Assembly: GCF_018760735.1 (NCBI RefSeq)
Contig: NZ_JAHHZN010000005.1
Location: 62,001 to 126,000, forward strand
Length of the DNA: 64,000 nucleotides
Direction: 5' to 3'
Source of the DNA: Hymenobacter piscis
Lineage (GTDB): Bacteria; Bacteroidota; Bacteroidia; Cytophagales; Hymenobacteraceae
The notes beneath the pieces were generated by a model that saw only the letters and a program-made list of their open reading frames with translations, did not search any database and was not told the DNA's origin. The position numbers and the translations under genes were made by a program. Of the stretch, positions 1 through 8,319 are shown one piece after another; position 1 is the first letter of the stretch, and each line of letters opens with the position of its first letter.

Positions 1-1156
1 CGGTGGCGCCGGTGTGGGTGCCGGTCCAGTCGGTCCCGAATACCCCATCCAGGTCCCAGGGCACGTAGTAATAGGGCTCGCCCTGCTTGTATTTGGCGAT
101 GTAGAGGTTTTTGCCCGTGTTGTCGCCGGCGCGCAGCAGATTCAGGAAAATGAAGTAGTCTACCGCGTTGTCCAGGTGAAACTGCTGCTGGTAGGTGCGG
201 TAAAACTCCTCGTCGGGGCTATTGAGGACAAAGCCAACAAAGCGGTGCAGGGCCGTCCAGTCGATTTGCTCGTCGGGGTGCTTGTACTCAAACCCGCTCC
301 AGATTTCGCTGGTATTATCGAAGGGTGGCCGGGCCGTGAAAGTCGAGCCTCCCCAGCCGGCCCCCTTGTACAGCTCGCCGGTAATGCCCTGGTTGTATTT
401 CTTGAGCTTGAGCTGCTTGCGGTCAATGCGTTCGGTAAGGGCGTACAGGCCCAGGTAGCGGCCGTTCAGGAACACTTCCGCGTATTCCATGCTGATGCCG
501 TTCTTGGCCTCGGGCTCGGCGGCTTTGTAGTAAATCTGGTGCACCTCCTGCCAGAGGGCGTTGGCCGTTTTGCTGCGGATGCGCAGGGGTTCATTGTAAA
601 GGGCCTGCAGATTGTACTTGTTGTCGGTGCGCATGCCCAGCAGCTGCACATCGGCCGACTGCTGGCCGGTGCTGTCGTGCCAGAAGCTCAGTTCGTAGGA
701 CTTCTTGGGGTAGGTCTGCGAGAAGCCCCCCCGGATTTCAATGCCCAGTGCCGACTCGATGACGAGGCCGTCGGGCTCGGTGAGCTGAAGCCGGGCGTAC
801 ACGCTGGGCGTATCGGCAATAACGTGGCGGGTGGTCAGGCGCACTACCGGCAGCTGGGTGAAATACACGGCGTAGGTGGTGTCGGCGTACCGGGCCTGAT
901 ACACCGAATCGGTGGCCACGGCCGTGAGGGGGGCGGCCAGGGCGTAGGTGTGGTCCAGACGCAGGTAACGCCGGGTCTGCCGGGTTGATACCGGCAGATC
1001 GGCCGGCCGCTGGTTAATCAGCACCAGCCGCTGCTGATGGTCGACGTGGTAGAAGGGCGGGGCGATGGTCAGCGTATCATCGGCCAGGGCCGCGGGAGCA
1101 AAGCCCACCAGCATGCACAGCCATAAAAGCAGGGTACGGGTAAAGAATGAGGACAT
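1..1156 (-). CDS. CotH kinase family protein, 3' end outside window
   Basis: Reading begins at an ATG at 1154-1156 and stays open for 385 codons to the window edge, so the C-terminus is missing. The N-terminus is a hydrophobic secretion signal (about residues 1-25, ending PAALA). The middle carries features of the CotH family: an IEIRGGFSQTYPKKSY-like segment, then NKYNLQALYNEPLRIRSK, and later YYYVPWDLDGVFG with a DxD-type acidic pair. CotH proteins are atypical kinase-fold proteins; spore coat CotH phosphorylates proteins. Secreted versions are common in Bacteroidota, where the target is generally unknown. The assignment to the family is firm; substrate and activity are not shown by the sequence. 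Confidence 0.85.
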   Translation of the reverse strand, partial: MSSFFTRTLLLWLCMLVGFAPAALADDTLTIAPPFYHVDHQQRLVLINQRPADLPVSTRQTRRYLRLDHTYALAAPLTAVATDSVYQARYADTTYAVYFTQLPVVRLTTRHVIADTPSVYARLQLTEPDGLVIESALGIEIRGGFSQTYPKKSYELSFWHDSTGQQSADVQLLGMRTDNKYNLQALYNEPLRIRSKTANALWQEVHQIYYKAAEPEAKNGISMEYAEVFLNGRYLGLYALTERIDRKQLKLKKYNQGITGELYKGAGWGGSTFTARPPFDNTSEIWSGFEYKHPDEQIDWTALHRFVGFVLNSPDEEFYRTYQQQFHLDNAVDYFIFLNLLRAGDNTGKNLYIAKYKQGEPYYYVPWDLDGVFGTDWTGTHTGAT

Positions 1157-1821
1157 ATGGAAAAGAAAGTAAGATGGAAAGGCGGGGGAGGAACGGAATA
1201 GAAATAGCTGCCCGGGCTGCGCAGATGGCAGCCGCCGGACCGGGACGCGGGCTTAAAAGAAAAACAGGCCTGAAGGTGGCGCCGGCAGCACGACCGGGGC
1301 CAGCGGGCAGTCAGCGCCCGACCGAGGTCGGAGCGACGGGAGGCCAGTAGCAGTGGAAATAAGACGAGAAGCCGGGAGACATAGACCTGGGATACTCAGC
1401 TGTACGGGGGCGATATTGCCGGCCGTAGTAGAATAGGTTGTGGTAGCAGGAATTCAGCGAAGCGGATGAGCCTCATAGCCACCCGAGGCGGTAGGTTTTT
1501 ACTAACAGGCTGCGATTTACGCAGAAATGAGCGGCCTTTGCCTCTCCATGGGCGAAGTTCTGTTTGTCGTCCAACTTTTAGTTGCTCCTGTTTAAAAACG
1601 TGGCGGTAGCTCCTTTTTGCCGGCCGCGGGTTACGGCCCGGTCTGGGCCTGCGGGCCGCCGCCGATGGCCACGGGCGGCGCTTCGCCTTCCGCACCTGCC
1701 CCAGGCATCAAGCCCGATGGGGCCAGCCGCAGCGTGGGGCAGGTGCAGTGGCTGGGGGAAACGAAAAAAGTCGGAGCGTGAGGCTCCGACTTTGCTTTCA
1801 ATATCCAGGGGGTGCGGCCGC
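1157..1821. other. Intergenic region between CotH-family gene and nrdB
   Basis: 665 bases without a convincing gene. Short open frames here have no recognisable protein character. The only clear element is the nrdB terminator at 1764-1793. The promoter of the CotH-family gene should lie near 1160-1200, but no clean TAnnTTTG match was seen. Confidence 0.5.
1764..1793 (-). terminator. Rho-independent terminator of nrdB
   Basis: Perfect 11-bp stem (AAAGTCGGAGC at 1767-1777 with its complement at 1783-1793) and a 5-nt loop. On the minus strand it is followed by six T residues. It lies about 30 bases past the nrdB stop. Confidence 0.85.
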
Positions 1822-2784
1822 TTAAAAGTCCTCGTCGAGGGAGAAGGCGTTTTCGGTCCGCTCGCTCATCACGCCGGCTTTCTGGTACTCGGCCACGCGC
1901 TTCTCGAAGAAGTTGGTTTTGCCCTGGAGCGAAATCATTTCCATGAAGTCGAAGGGGTTGGTGGCGTTGTAGATGCGGCTGTAGCCCAGGGACTCGAGCA
2001 GGCGGTCGGCCACGAACTCGATGTACTGGTTCATGCTCTTGGCATTCATGCCGATCAGGTTCACCGGCAGCGCGTCGGTCACGAATTCCTGCTCGATGCT
2101 CACCGCGTCGCGGATGATTTCCTGGACCCGGGCCTCGGGCAGCTTGTTCTGCAGGTGGTCTTTGTAGAGCAGGCAGGCGAAGTCGCAGTGCAGGCCCTCA
2201 TCGCGCGAAATCAGCTCGTTGCTGAACGTGAGGCCGGGCATGAGGCCGCGCTTCTTGAGCCAGAAAATAGAGCAGAACGAGCCCGAAAAGAAGATGCCTT
2301 CCACGGCCGCAAAGGCAATGAGGCGCTCGGTGAAGTTCTCGGAATTGATCCATTTGAGGGCCCACTCGCCCTTTTTCTTCACGCAGGGCACCGTTTCGAG
2401 GGCGTTGAAGAGGTAGTCCTTCTGCTTGGGGTCCTTGATGTAGGTGTCAATCAGCAGCGAATACGTTTCGGAGTGGATGTTTTCCATCATCACCTGGAAG
2501 CCGTAGAAGCAGCGGGCCTCGGCCATCTGCACCTCCTGCATGAAGTTGATGGCCAGGTTCTCGTTCACGATGCCATCGGAGGCGGCGAAGAAGGCCAGCA
2601 CGTGGGAGATGAAGTGCCGCTCCCCATCGTTGAGGTTGTCCCAGTCCTTCTGGTCCTGGCTCAGGTCAATTTCCTCGGCCGTCCAGAAGGAGGCCTCGGC
2701 CTTCTTGTAGAACTGCCACACGTCGTCGTGCTGAATGGGGAAAAGAACGAAACGGTTCGGGTTTTCGGTGAGTAGCGGTTCCAT
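1822..2784 (-). CDS. nrdB: Ribonucleoside-diphosphate reductase, small subunit (class Ia)
   Basis: Makes the tyrosyl radical needed to reduce ribonucleotides to deoxyribonucleotides, working with NrdA (not in this window). The protein is 320 residues from the ATG at 2782-2784; an alternative start ten codons upstream adds an unconserved [10 protein letters not shown]. Diiron ligands and the radical tyrosine are visible: Asp70 in [11 protein letters not shown], then Glu101, His104 and Tyr108 in [12 protein letters not shown]. Further ligands lie in [12 protein letters not shown] and [10 protein letters not shown]. The end, FSLDEDF, matches the tail that docks to the large subunit. Overall it resembles eukaryotic R2 strikingly closely, as known for the NrdBe subgroup in Bacteroidota. 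Divergent from rplU; a DnaA-box cluster lies about 260 bp upstream. Confidence 0.97.
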   Translation of the reverse strand: MEPLLTENPNRFVLFPIQHDDVWQFYKKAEASFWTAEEIDLSQDQKDWDNLNDGERHFISHVLAFFAASDGIVNENLAINFMQEVQMAEARCFYGFQVMMENIHSETYSLLIDTYIKDPKQKDYLFNALETVPCVKKKGEWALKWINSENFTERLIAFAAVEGIFFSGSFCSIFWLKKRGLMPGLTFSNELISRDEGLHCDFACLLYKDHLQNKLPEARVQEIIRDAVSIEQEFVTDALPVNLIGMNAKSMNQYIEFVADRLLESLGYSRIYNATNPFDFMEMISLQGKTNFFEKRVAEYQKAGVMSERTENAFSLDEDF

Positions 2785-3045
2785 TGACAACAGGGGTAAA
2801 AAACGTAAGATCATCCGGCTTGGCGCCGCCGGGAGTAGTGCTAGGCTAACCCAGGTTCGCCGGCAAAGTTTGCGCCCGGATTTGGATCAGCCGAACGTCA
2901 AAGATAAACCGTGCCGCCGGGAACGAAGACCCTGGCGCGGCATTTTTTCTGTGGCAAAGTCTGTCTAGGCCGCTAAGCTGCTGACGATTGGGCCAACCGG
3001 CCGGAAATAGGCGGTGAGGCTGGGGAAAACGAAAAAATAAAAAAG

Positions 3046-3085
3046 TTATCCACATTTTGCGTGTGGACAATTGCAGTTATCCACA
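3046..3085. promoter_or_regulatory. Cluster of three DnaA boxes
   Basis: Two perfect TTATCCACA boxes on the plus strand (3046-3054 and 3077-3085, start-to-start 31 bp, about three helical turns) flank an inverted TTGTCCACA box (TGTGGACAA at 3062-3070). A-rich runs lie on both sides (3028-3044 and 3084-3095) in an otherwise GC-rich sequence. The cluster sits between divergent nrdB and rplU. It could be part of a replication origin, or DnaA-dependent control of nrdB, which has a parallel in E. coli nrdAB. The boxes are seen directly; the role is inferred. Confidence 0.75.
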
Positions 3086-3176
3086 AAAAAATTATTCGCG
3101 TACCCGCTGGCGCGTTCCTGCATAAGGGCGTTCCGGGGCGCTAAAGGCAGGAGTGATGATGTTTAATGAGTTAGGG

Positions 3177-3208
3177 TTTGCATATGTGAAAGGATCCTTC
3201 TACTTTTG
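3177..3208 (+). promoter_or_regulatory. Promoter of rplU-rpmA
   Basis: TTTG at 3177-3180, a 20-base spacer, then TACTTTTG at 3201-3208. This matches the Bacteroidota primary sigma consensus (TTTG, 19-21 bases, TAnnTTTG) in full. The rplU start is 33 bases downstream. Confidence 0.8.
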
Positions 3209-3240
3209 CCTTCCATTTTTCAGAAACCGCCAAGACGCCG

Positions 3241-3546
3241 ATGTACGCAATTGTCAACATAGCCGGGAAGCAGACCAAGGTCGAAGCCAATAAATTTGTA
3301 TACGCCCACCGTTTGGCTGGCAACGTCGGCGACGAGGTGCAGCTGGGCAAGGCCCTGCTGACCGATGATAACGGGACGCTCACCATCGGCTCGCCGCTGC
3401 TGGACGTAGCCGTAACCGGCACCATTCTCGCCCACGTGAAGGGTGATAAGGTGCTCGTATTCAAGAAGAAGCGCCGCAAGGGCTACAAGAAGCTGAACGG
3501 CCACCGTCAGCAGTTCACTAAAGTAATGATCAACAGCATCGGCTAG
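3241..3546 (+). CDS. rplU: Large ribosomal subunit protein bL21
   Basis: 101 residues, the normal length. It opens MYAIVNIAGKQTKVEANKF and ends in the basic RNA-binding stretch KKKRRKGYKKLNGHRQQFT, both typical of bL21, which binds 23S rRNA near bL20. It forms the usual L21-L27 pair with rpmA 108 bases downstream. The spacer holds an imperfect inverted repeat of a TTAGTGC-type heptamer. Confidence 0.98.
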   Translation: MYAIVNIAGKQTKVEANKFVYAHRLAGNVGDEVQLGKALLTDDNGTLTIGSPLLDVAVTGTILAHVKGDKVLVFKKKRRKGYKKLNGHRQQFTKVMINSIG

Positions 3547-3550
3547 TTTT

Positions 3551-3652
3551 AGAGCTTGGTTGTTAGTGCGTAGTGCCTGGTCGAATGTGGCTTGGCGGGC
3601 GAGGCTGGCAACAAATTCTAAGCACTATCAACGAAGCACTAAGCACTAAATA
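3551..3652. repeat. Imperfect inverted repeat built on TTAGTGC heptamers
   Basis: The left part (3554-3576) reads TTGGTTG, TTAGTGC, GTAGTGC in 7-base steps. The right part (3619-3650), read on the minus strand, gives TTAGTGC, TTAGTGC, TTCGTTG, ATAGTGC. The arms are reverse complements with a few mismatches and enclose about 40 bases. The right arm ends five bases before the rpmA ATG. Confidence 0.7.
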
Positions 3653-3654
3653 CC

Positions 3655-3960
3655 ATGGCACACAAGAAAGGCGTAGGTAGCTCCAACAACGGCCGCGAAT
3701 CAGAATCCAAGCGCTTGGGCGTGAAGATCTTCGGTGGTCAGTCTATCATTTCCGGCAACATCATCGTGCGTCAGCGCGGCACCAAGCACCACCCCGGCCA
3801 GAACGTGGGTATCGGCAAGGACCACACCCTGTTCGCCATGATCGACGGCACGGTGCAGTTCCGCAAGGGCCGCAAAGACCGTTCGTTCGTGTCGGTGGTA
3901 CCCGCCGCCGTAGACGCTTCGGAGGTACACACCTCGGCCAACGCTTCGGCCGCCGAGTAG
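3655..3960 (+). CDS. rpmA: Large ribosomal subunit protein bL27
   Basis: 101 residues. It begins [23 protein letters not shown]; the flexible basic N-terminus reaches the peptidyl transferase centre in this family. The body ([20 protein letters not shown]) is typical. The tail beyond [10 protein letters not shown] is Ala/Ser-rich, a little longer than in E. coli. Cotranscription with rplU is likely. Confidence 0.98.
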   Translation: MAHKKGVGSSNNGRESESKRLGVKIFGGQSIISGNIIVRQRGTKHHPGQNVGIGKDHTLFAMIDGTVQFRKGRKDRSFVSVVPAAVDASEVHTSANASAAE

Positions 3961-4010
3961 TCTCCCTACCGCCCCTGGCCGTCGGTCATGGAGTGGAAAA
4001 TTTGAGCAGG

Positions 4011-4040
4011 AGGGACCGTCCGCAAGGGCTGTCCCTTTTT
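4011..4040 (+). terminator. Terminator after rpmA
   Basis: AGGGAC at 4011-4016 pairs with GTCCCT at 4031-4036. An inner GTCC/GGGC stem is capped by a GCAA tetraloop, and a run of T follows. It closes the rplU-rpmA unit. Confidence 0.7.
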
Positions 4041-4080
4041 GCGTTAGTGCCTGCTAGGCCCGGGTAATCTGCCGGGCCGA

Positions 4081-5127
4081 CTATCGTCGCTGATAGACGA
4101 ATACTTCGTCTTCGCCCAGCCGGAACTGCTCGTGCAGGCCGGTGAGGCCCAGGCGTGGGGCCGGCACGCCTCCGCCCAGAACCTTGGGCGCCCGGATAAC
4201 CCGGGCCTCGTCCCAGAGCCCGTCCCGGAGCAGGGAGTTAAGCACGGTGGGCCCGCCTTCCACCAGCACCGACTGAATCTGCTGCTGGTAAAGGTGGCGC
4301 AGGATGCAGGGAAACAGGTCATCGGCCTCCGGCAGCGTCACGTAATCCACGTTTTCCTTGCCGGCCCGCTCGCGGTAGGTAAACACCCGCGTAGGCTGGG
4401 AGCCATCGAACAGATGGTGGGTGGGTGGCAGGCTCAGGTTCTTGTCGATGACGAGCCGGACCGGATCCTGGCCGGGCCACGCGCGCACGTTCAGGCGGGG
4501 GTTGTCGTGCAGGGCCGTGCGGGTACCCACCAGAATGGCGTGCTCCTCGGCCCGCCACTGGTGCACCGCCACCCGGGCCAGCTCCCCGCTGATGGGCACC
4601 GATTGAAAGTAGGGCCCGGCCAGGTAGCCGTCGGCCGTTTCGGCCCACTTGAGCACCACGTAGGGCCGCTGCTGCTCCTGGAAAGTCAAGAAGCGCCGGT
4701 TCAGCCAGCGGCCTTCCGCTTCCAGCACGCCCGTTTCCACGGTAATGCCCGCGTCGCGCAGCTTTTGCAGGCCCTGGCCGGCCACCAGCGGGTTGGGGTC
4801 GGGGTTGCAGATGATGACTTCGGCTACCTGCTTTTCAATGAGCAAATCGGCGCAGGGAGGCGTTTTACCGTGGTGGGAGCAGGGCTCGAGCGTCACGTAG
4901 ACGCGGCTCCGGGCCAGCAGGTCCGGCTCCGTAACGCTGTGGATGGCGTTGACTTCGGCGTGGGGGCCGCCGTACTGCCGGTGCCAGCCCTCCCCGATCA
5001 CGCGGCCTTCGTGGGTGATAACGCAGCCCACCAGCGGATTGGGACGGGCGTAGCCGGTGCCGAGCCGGGCCAGATCCAGGGCGCGGCGCATCATGAGCAG
5101 GTCGAATTCGGAAGCGGTAAACGGCAT
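4081..5127 (-). CDS. ribD: Bifunctional riboflavin biosynthesis deaminase/reductase
   Basis: Carries out two steps of riboflavin synthesis: deamination of the pyrimidine from GTP, then NADPH reduction of its ribosyl side chain. The 348-residue protein starts at the ATG at 5125-5127; the frame is open further upstream but without family similarity. The N-terminal deaminase domain has the zinc site His56-Ala-Glu58 (GGPHAEVNAI), Cys83 and Cys92 (EPCSHHGKTPPC). The C-terminal reductase domain ends with the VEGGPTVLNSLL motif. Both activities look intact. Divergent from prmC, 105 bases apart. Confidence 0.96.
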   Translation of the reverse strand: MPFTASEFDLLMMRRALDLARLGTGYARPNPLVGCVITHEGRVIGEGWHRQYGGPHAEVNAIHSVTEPDLLARSRVYVTLEPCSHHGKTPPCADLLIEKQVAEVIICNPDPNPLVAGQGLQKLRDAGITVETGVLEAEGRWLNRRFLTFQEQQRPYVVLKWAETADGYLAGPYFQSVPISGELARVAVHQWRAEEHAILVGTRTALHDNPRLNVRAWPGQDPVRLVIDKNLSLPPTHHLFDGSQPTRVFTYRERAGKENVDYVTLPEADDLFPCILRHLYQQQIQSVLVEGGPTVLNSLLRDGLWDEARVIRAPKVLGGGVPAPRLGLTGLHEQFRLGEDEVFVYQRR

Positions 5128-5220
5128 GAGCGGGCGGAGCGGGAATGGGAACCGGGTCGGGAGGGTGAAGATACGCGGCTCCGCCGAACCAGACCAGGGA
5201 GCGGGCCCGGCTTTCGGCCG

Positions 5221-5228
5221 TACTTTTG
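5221..5228 (+). promoter_or_regulatory. -7 element of prmC promoter
   Basis: TACTTTTG matches TAnnTTTG exactly. No good TTTG is seen 19-21 bases upstream. The prmC ATG begins only five bases after the element, so the transcript would have almost no leader. Confidence 0.6.
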
Positions 5229-5232
5229 CCCC

Positions 5233-6108
5233 ATGCCCACCCTCCGCCAGCTTTCCGCCGACCTTAGCACTGCCCTGCAAGCCCTCTACGACGTGCCCGA
5301 AGCCGAGGCCATAACTGCTCAGGTGCTCGAACACCTGCTGAACCTGACCCCGCTCCAGCGCCGGATGCGGGCGGGCGAAGAAGTGGGAGCGGAAGTTCGG
5401 CTGGCAGAATTGCCTGGAATCCAAGCCCGTTTGCTGCTTCATGAGCCGCTGCAGTACGTGCTGGGCGTAGCGCACTTTGCCGGGCTGGAGTTGGAGGTCA
5501 CGCCCGCCACCCTCATTCCGCGCCCCGAAACCGAGGAACTGGTGGCCCTCATGGCCCGCGAACAGCACGGCCGCCCCGGCCTGCGGGTGCTGGACGTGGG
5601 CACCGGCTCGGGCTGCATTCCGCTGGCCCTGGCCCGGCAGCTACCCGGAGCCTGCCTCACGGCCGTGGATGTGTCGGCGGCGGCCCTGGCCGTGGCCCGG
5701 CGCAATGCAGCGCGGTACCAGGTAGCCATCGATTTTCAGCAGGTGGATATTCTCACCGATGTGCCCCGTCTGGCTGCCCCCCTGGATGTGCTGGTGAGCA
5801 ATCCGCCCTACGTGCTGGAAAACGAGCGGCCCCTGATGCGGCCCAACGTGCTGGCCTACGAACCCGCCACCGCCCTGTTTGTACCCGACCACGACCCGCT
5901 GCGGTTTTACCGCCGTATTGCCGGGCTGGGCCGGGAGCTGCTGCGGCCCGGCGGCGCGCTGTACTTTGAAATCAACGAGCAGTTTGCCGCCGAAACCGTG
6001 GACCTGCTCTGGAGCCTGGGCTACCGCGAAACGGCCGCCCGCCACGACATATTTGACCGGTCCCGCATGGTGCGCGCCACCTGGCCAGGTTCCAAGACGC
6101 AGCAGTAG
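5233..6108 (+). CDS. prmC: Release factor glutamine methyltransferase
   Basis: Methylates the GGQ glutamine of peptide release factors with S-adenosylmethionine. 291 residues from the ATG at 5233; the much longer upstream open frame is antisense to ribD. The N-terminal helical domain is followed by the SAM site VLDVGTGSGCIPLALA (about residues 116-131) and the catalytic VSNPPYV motif. RPETEELV before the SAM site is typical of the family. The start is set by the promoter just upstream. Confidence 0.95.
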   Translation: MPTLRQLSADLSTALQALYDVPEAEAITAQVLEHLLNLTPLQRRMRAGEEVGAEVRLAELPGIQARLLLHEPLQYVLGVAHFAGLELEVTPATLIPRPETEELVALMAREQHGRPGLRVLDVGTGSGCIPLALARQLPGACLTAVDVSAAALAVARRNAARYQVAIDFQQVDILTDVPRLAAPLDVLVSNPPYVLENERPLMRPNVLAYEPATALFVPDHDPLRFYRRIAGLGRELLRPGGALYFEINEQFAAETVDLLWSLGYRETAARHDIFDRSRMVRATWPGSKTQQ

Positions 6109-6199
6109 TGGGGCGTTGCGGTCAGCCCCGTGCTGATGGCACTTCCGGGCTTCTCTACTTTCCAACTTTCTAGCTGAAAGACTTCCCCGCTCAAACCCT

Positions 6200-6207
6200 T
6201 ACCTTTG
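6200..6207 (+). promoter_or_regulatory. -7 element upstream of the WbpD-like gene
   Basis: TACCTTTG matches TAnnTTTG. It is 33 bases before the ATG at 6241 and argues against a TTG start at 6205, which would lie inside the element. It may drive the whole nucleotide-sugar block. Confidence 0.55.
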
Positions 6208-6240
6208 CCGGCTCAAGTACAGCTCACGCAATCCTCAAGC

Positions 6241-6852
6241 ATGCCCGACGCTTCCGGCTACTACGCACACCCGACTGCCGTCCTCGATGAGGGCTGCCGC
6301 ATCGGGGCCGGCAGCCGGATCTGGCACTTCTCGCACGTAAGTGGCGGCGCGGTGCTGGGCGAAGGCTGCAATCTGGGCCAGAACGTGTTTGTGGCCGACG
6401 GCGTGACGCTTGGCCGCAATGTGAAGGTGCAGAACAACGTGAGCCTCTACGCGGGGGTAGAGTGCGCCGATGACGTATTCCTGGGGCCTTCCGTAGTGTT
6501 TACCAACGTATTAAATCCGCGGGCGGCCGTGCCCCGCCGTGGCGACGCGCACTACCTGCCCACGCGCCTGCGTCGGGGCGTCAGTATCGGGGCCAACAGC
6601 ACCATTGTATGCGGCGTGACGCTGGGCGAGTACGCCTTTGTAGGCGCCGGCTCGGTGGTCACGCGCGACGTGCCGTCCTATGCTCTGGTGTACGGCAACC
6701 CGGCCCGACCCCGGGGCTGGATGAGTGCCCACGGCCACCCGCTCGTTTTCGACGCCGCTGGTCGCGCTACCTGCCCCGAAAGCCACAACCAGTACCAGCT
6801 AACCGACGGCTGCGTTTCCCGTATCAGCCCCGAAGTGCCGGAAAGTTCCTGA
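6241..6852 (+). CDS. UDP-sugar N-acetyltransferase, WbpD/WlbB-like
   Basis: 203-residue left-handed beta-helix acyltransferase with repeated hexapeptides from about residue 12 to 160 (for example IGAGSRIWHFSHVS, VQNNVSLYAGVEC, IGANSTIVCGVTLGEYAFVGAG). FTNVLNPRAAVPRRGD and NPARPRGWMSAHGHPL are characteristic of WbpD/WlbB, which acetylates the 3-amino group of UDP-2-acetamido-3-amino-2,3-dideoxyglucuronate. Partner genes for making that amino sugar (oxidase and aminotransferase) are not in the window, so the exact substrate is inferred. First gene of a six-gene plus-strand nucleotide-sugar block. Confidence 0.85.
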   Translation: MPDASGYYAHPTAVLDEGCRIGAGSRIWHFSHVSGGAVLGEGCNLGQNVFVADGVTLGRNVKVQNNVSLYAGVECADDVFLGPSVVFTNVLNPRAAVPRRGDAHYLPTRLRRGVSIGANSTIVCGVTLGEYAFVGAGSVVTRDVPSYALVYGNPARPRGWMSAHGHPLVFDAAGRATCPESHNQYQLTDGCVSRISPEVPESS

Positions 6853-6930
6853 CCGCCCGCCTTATCCGTCGAATCTGCCGGCCTGGCACGCTCAGGCCTC
6901 AAGCTCTAAGTTTCTAAGACCCCAACCATC

Positions 6931-8229
6931 GTGTACGAGCAACTACTTCAGAAAGAGGCCAAGCTGGCCGTTATCGGCCTCGGCTACGTGGGCCTGCCTA
7001 TCGCCCTCGAATTCGCCCGCAAAATCAAGGTTATCGGCTTCGATATCAATGCCAAGCGCGTGGAGATGATGCGCGGGCACGTGGACCCGAGCGGGGAACT
7101 GACGGCGGAAGATTTCGTGGGCTGCGACATTGAGTTCACCGATTCGCTGGACGTGCTGCGCGAGGCTACGTTCTTTATCGTGGCCGTGCCTACGCCCATC
7201 GACGAGCACGCCCAGCCCGACCTCAAGCCCTTGCTCGGCGCTTCGTCGTCGGTGGGCAAGGTGCTCAAGAAGGGTGATTACGTGGTGTTTGAAAGCACCG
7301 TGTATCCCGGCTGCACCGAGGACGACTGCATTCCGGTGATGGAAAAGCACTCGGGCCTGAGCTTCGCGGGCGGCGACTTCAAGGTGGGCTACTCGCCTGA
7401 GCGCATCAACCCCGGCGACAAGGAGCACACGCTCAGCAGCATCATCAAGGTAGTAGCCGGTTGCGATGCGGAGTCGTTGGAGGAAATTGCCAAGACCTAC
7501 GAGCTGGTAGTGAAGGCCGGTGTGCACCGCGCCAGCAGCATCAAGGTAGCCGAGGCCGCCAAGATCATCGAAAACACCCAGCGCGACGTGAACATCGCCC
7601 TGATGAACGAGCTGTCGATGATTTTCGACCGCATGAACATCAACACCTACGAGGTGCTGGAAGCCGCCGGCACCAAGTGGAATTTCCTGAAGTTTTCGCC
7701 CGGTCTGGTGGGCGGCCACTGCATCGGCGTGGACCCGTACTATCTCACCTACAAGGCCAAGGAGCTGGGCTACGACGCCAAGGTGATTCTGAGCGGCCGC
7801 ACCACCAACGACAACATGGGCGCCTACATCGCACGGAAAACCGTGCAGATGATGATCAAAAAAGGCAAGGACGTGGCCAAAAGCCGCGTGCTGGTGATGG
7901 GCGCGACCTTCAAGGAAAACGTGGAGGACATCCGCAACTCCAAGGTGGCCGACGTGATTCAGGAGCTGAAGAACTTCTCGGTGAACGTGGACATCGTGGA
8001 TCCGCACGCCGACAGCGACGAGCTGCACCACGAGTACGGCTTCCGCCTGACGCCCGCCGCTGACGTCCGCACCGATTACGACGCCGTCATCGTGGCCGTC
8101 AGCCACCAGCCCTACACCCAGCACGACGAAGCTTACTTCCAGTCCATCACCAGCGAAAATGCGGTGCTGGTAGATCTGAAAGGCCTGTTCCGCGGCAAGG
8201 TGCAGGACATGCAATATTGGAGTCTCTAA
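6931..8229 (+). CDS. UDP-N-acetylhexosamine 6-dehydrogenase (WbpO/TviB type)
   Basis: Oxidises the C6 hydroxyl of a UDP-HexNAc to a uronic acid with NAD. 432 residues from a GTG at 6931. The Rossmann motif VIGLGYVGLPIALEF is at about residues 14-28. The catalytic-cysteine segment PGLVGGHCIGVDPYYLTYKA is that of the WbpO/TviB/WbpA group rather than UDP-glucose dehydrogenase. The C-terminal domain with GATFKENVEDIRNSK is complete. Together with the WbpP-like epimerase at 10658 it could produce UDP-GalNAcA. The gap to galE is filled by a TCAGTTG heptamer hairpin. Confidence 0.9.
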   Translation: MYEQLLQKEAKLAVIGLGYVGLPIALEFARKIKVIGFDINAKRVEMMRGHVDPSGELTAEDFVGCDIEFTDSLDVLREATFFIVAVPTPIDEHAQPDLKPLLGASSSVGKVLKKGDYVVFESTVYPGCTEDDCIPVMEKHSGLSFAGGDFKVGYSPERINPGDKEHTLSSIIKVVAGCDAESLEEIAKTYELVVKAGVHRASSIKVAEAAKIIENTQRDVNIALMNELSMIFDRMNINTYEVLEAAGTKWNFLKFSPGLVGGHCIGVDPYYLTYKAKELGYDAKVILSGRTTNDNMGAYIARKTVQMMIKKGKDVAKSRVLVMGATFKENVEDIRNSKVADVIQELKNFSVNVDIVDPHADSDELHHEYGFRLTPAADVRTDYDAVIVAVSHQPYTQHDEAYFQSITSENAVLVDLKGLFRGKVQDMQYWSL

Positions 8230-8231
8230 AA

Positions 8232-8318
8232 TCAGTTGTCAGTTGTCGGTTGCCAGTTGTCAGTTTCGCTCTGAAACCAACCGGCGACTGACAACTAACA
8301 ACTGGCAACTGACAGCTA
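8232..8318. repeat. Inverted repeat of TCAGTTG heptamers
   Basis: The left arm reads TCAGTTG, TCAGTTG, TCGGTTG, CCAGTTG, TCAGTTT in exact 7-base register. The right arm (8284-8318) is its reverse complement with a few changes. The arms enclose about 18 bases. The array starts two bases after the dehydrogenase stop and ends at the base before the galE ATG, so an RNA hairpin would reach the start codon. Confidence 0.85.
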
Positions 8319-8319
8319 G

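Noticed and set aside
1582..1821. Extension of a plus-strand gene into the nrdB region
   Set aside because: The frame is antisense to nrdB and lacks any recognisable motif. The region also contains the nrdB terminator.
4132..5232. Long plus-strand open frame running into prmC
   Set aside because: It is antisense to ribD. The protein-like part starts only at the prmC ATG at 5233, directly after a promoter element.
6931..8229. UDP-glucose 6-dehydrogenase
   Set aside because: The active-site region GGHCIGVDPYYLTYKA and the flanking epimerase fit the WbpO/TviB N-acetylhexosamine group better.
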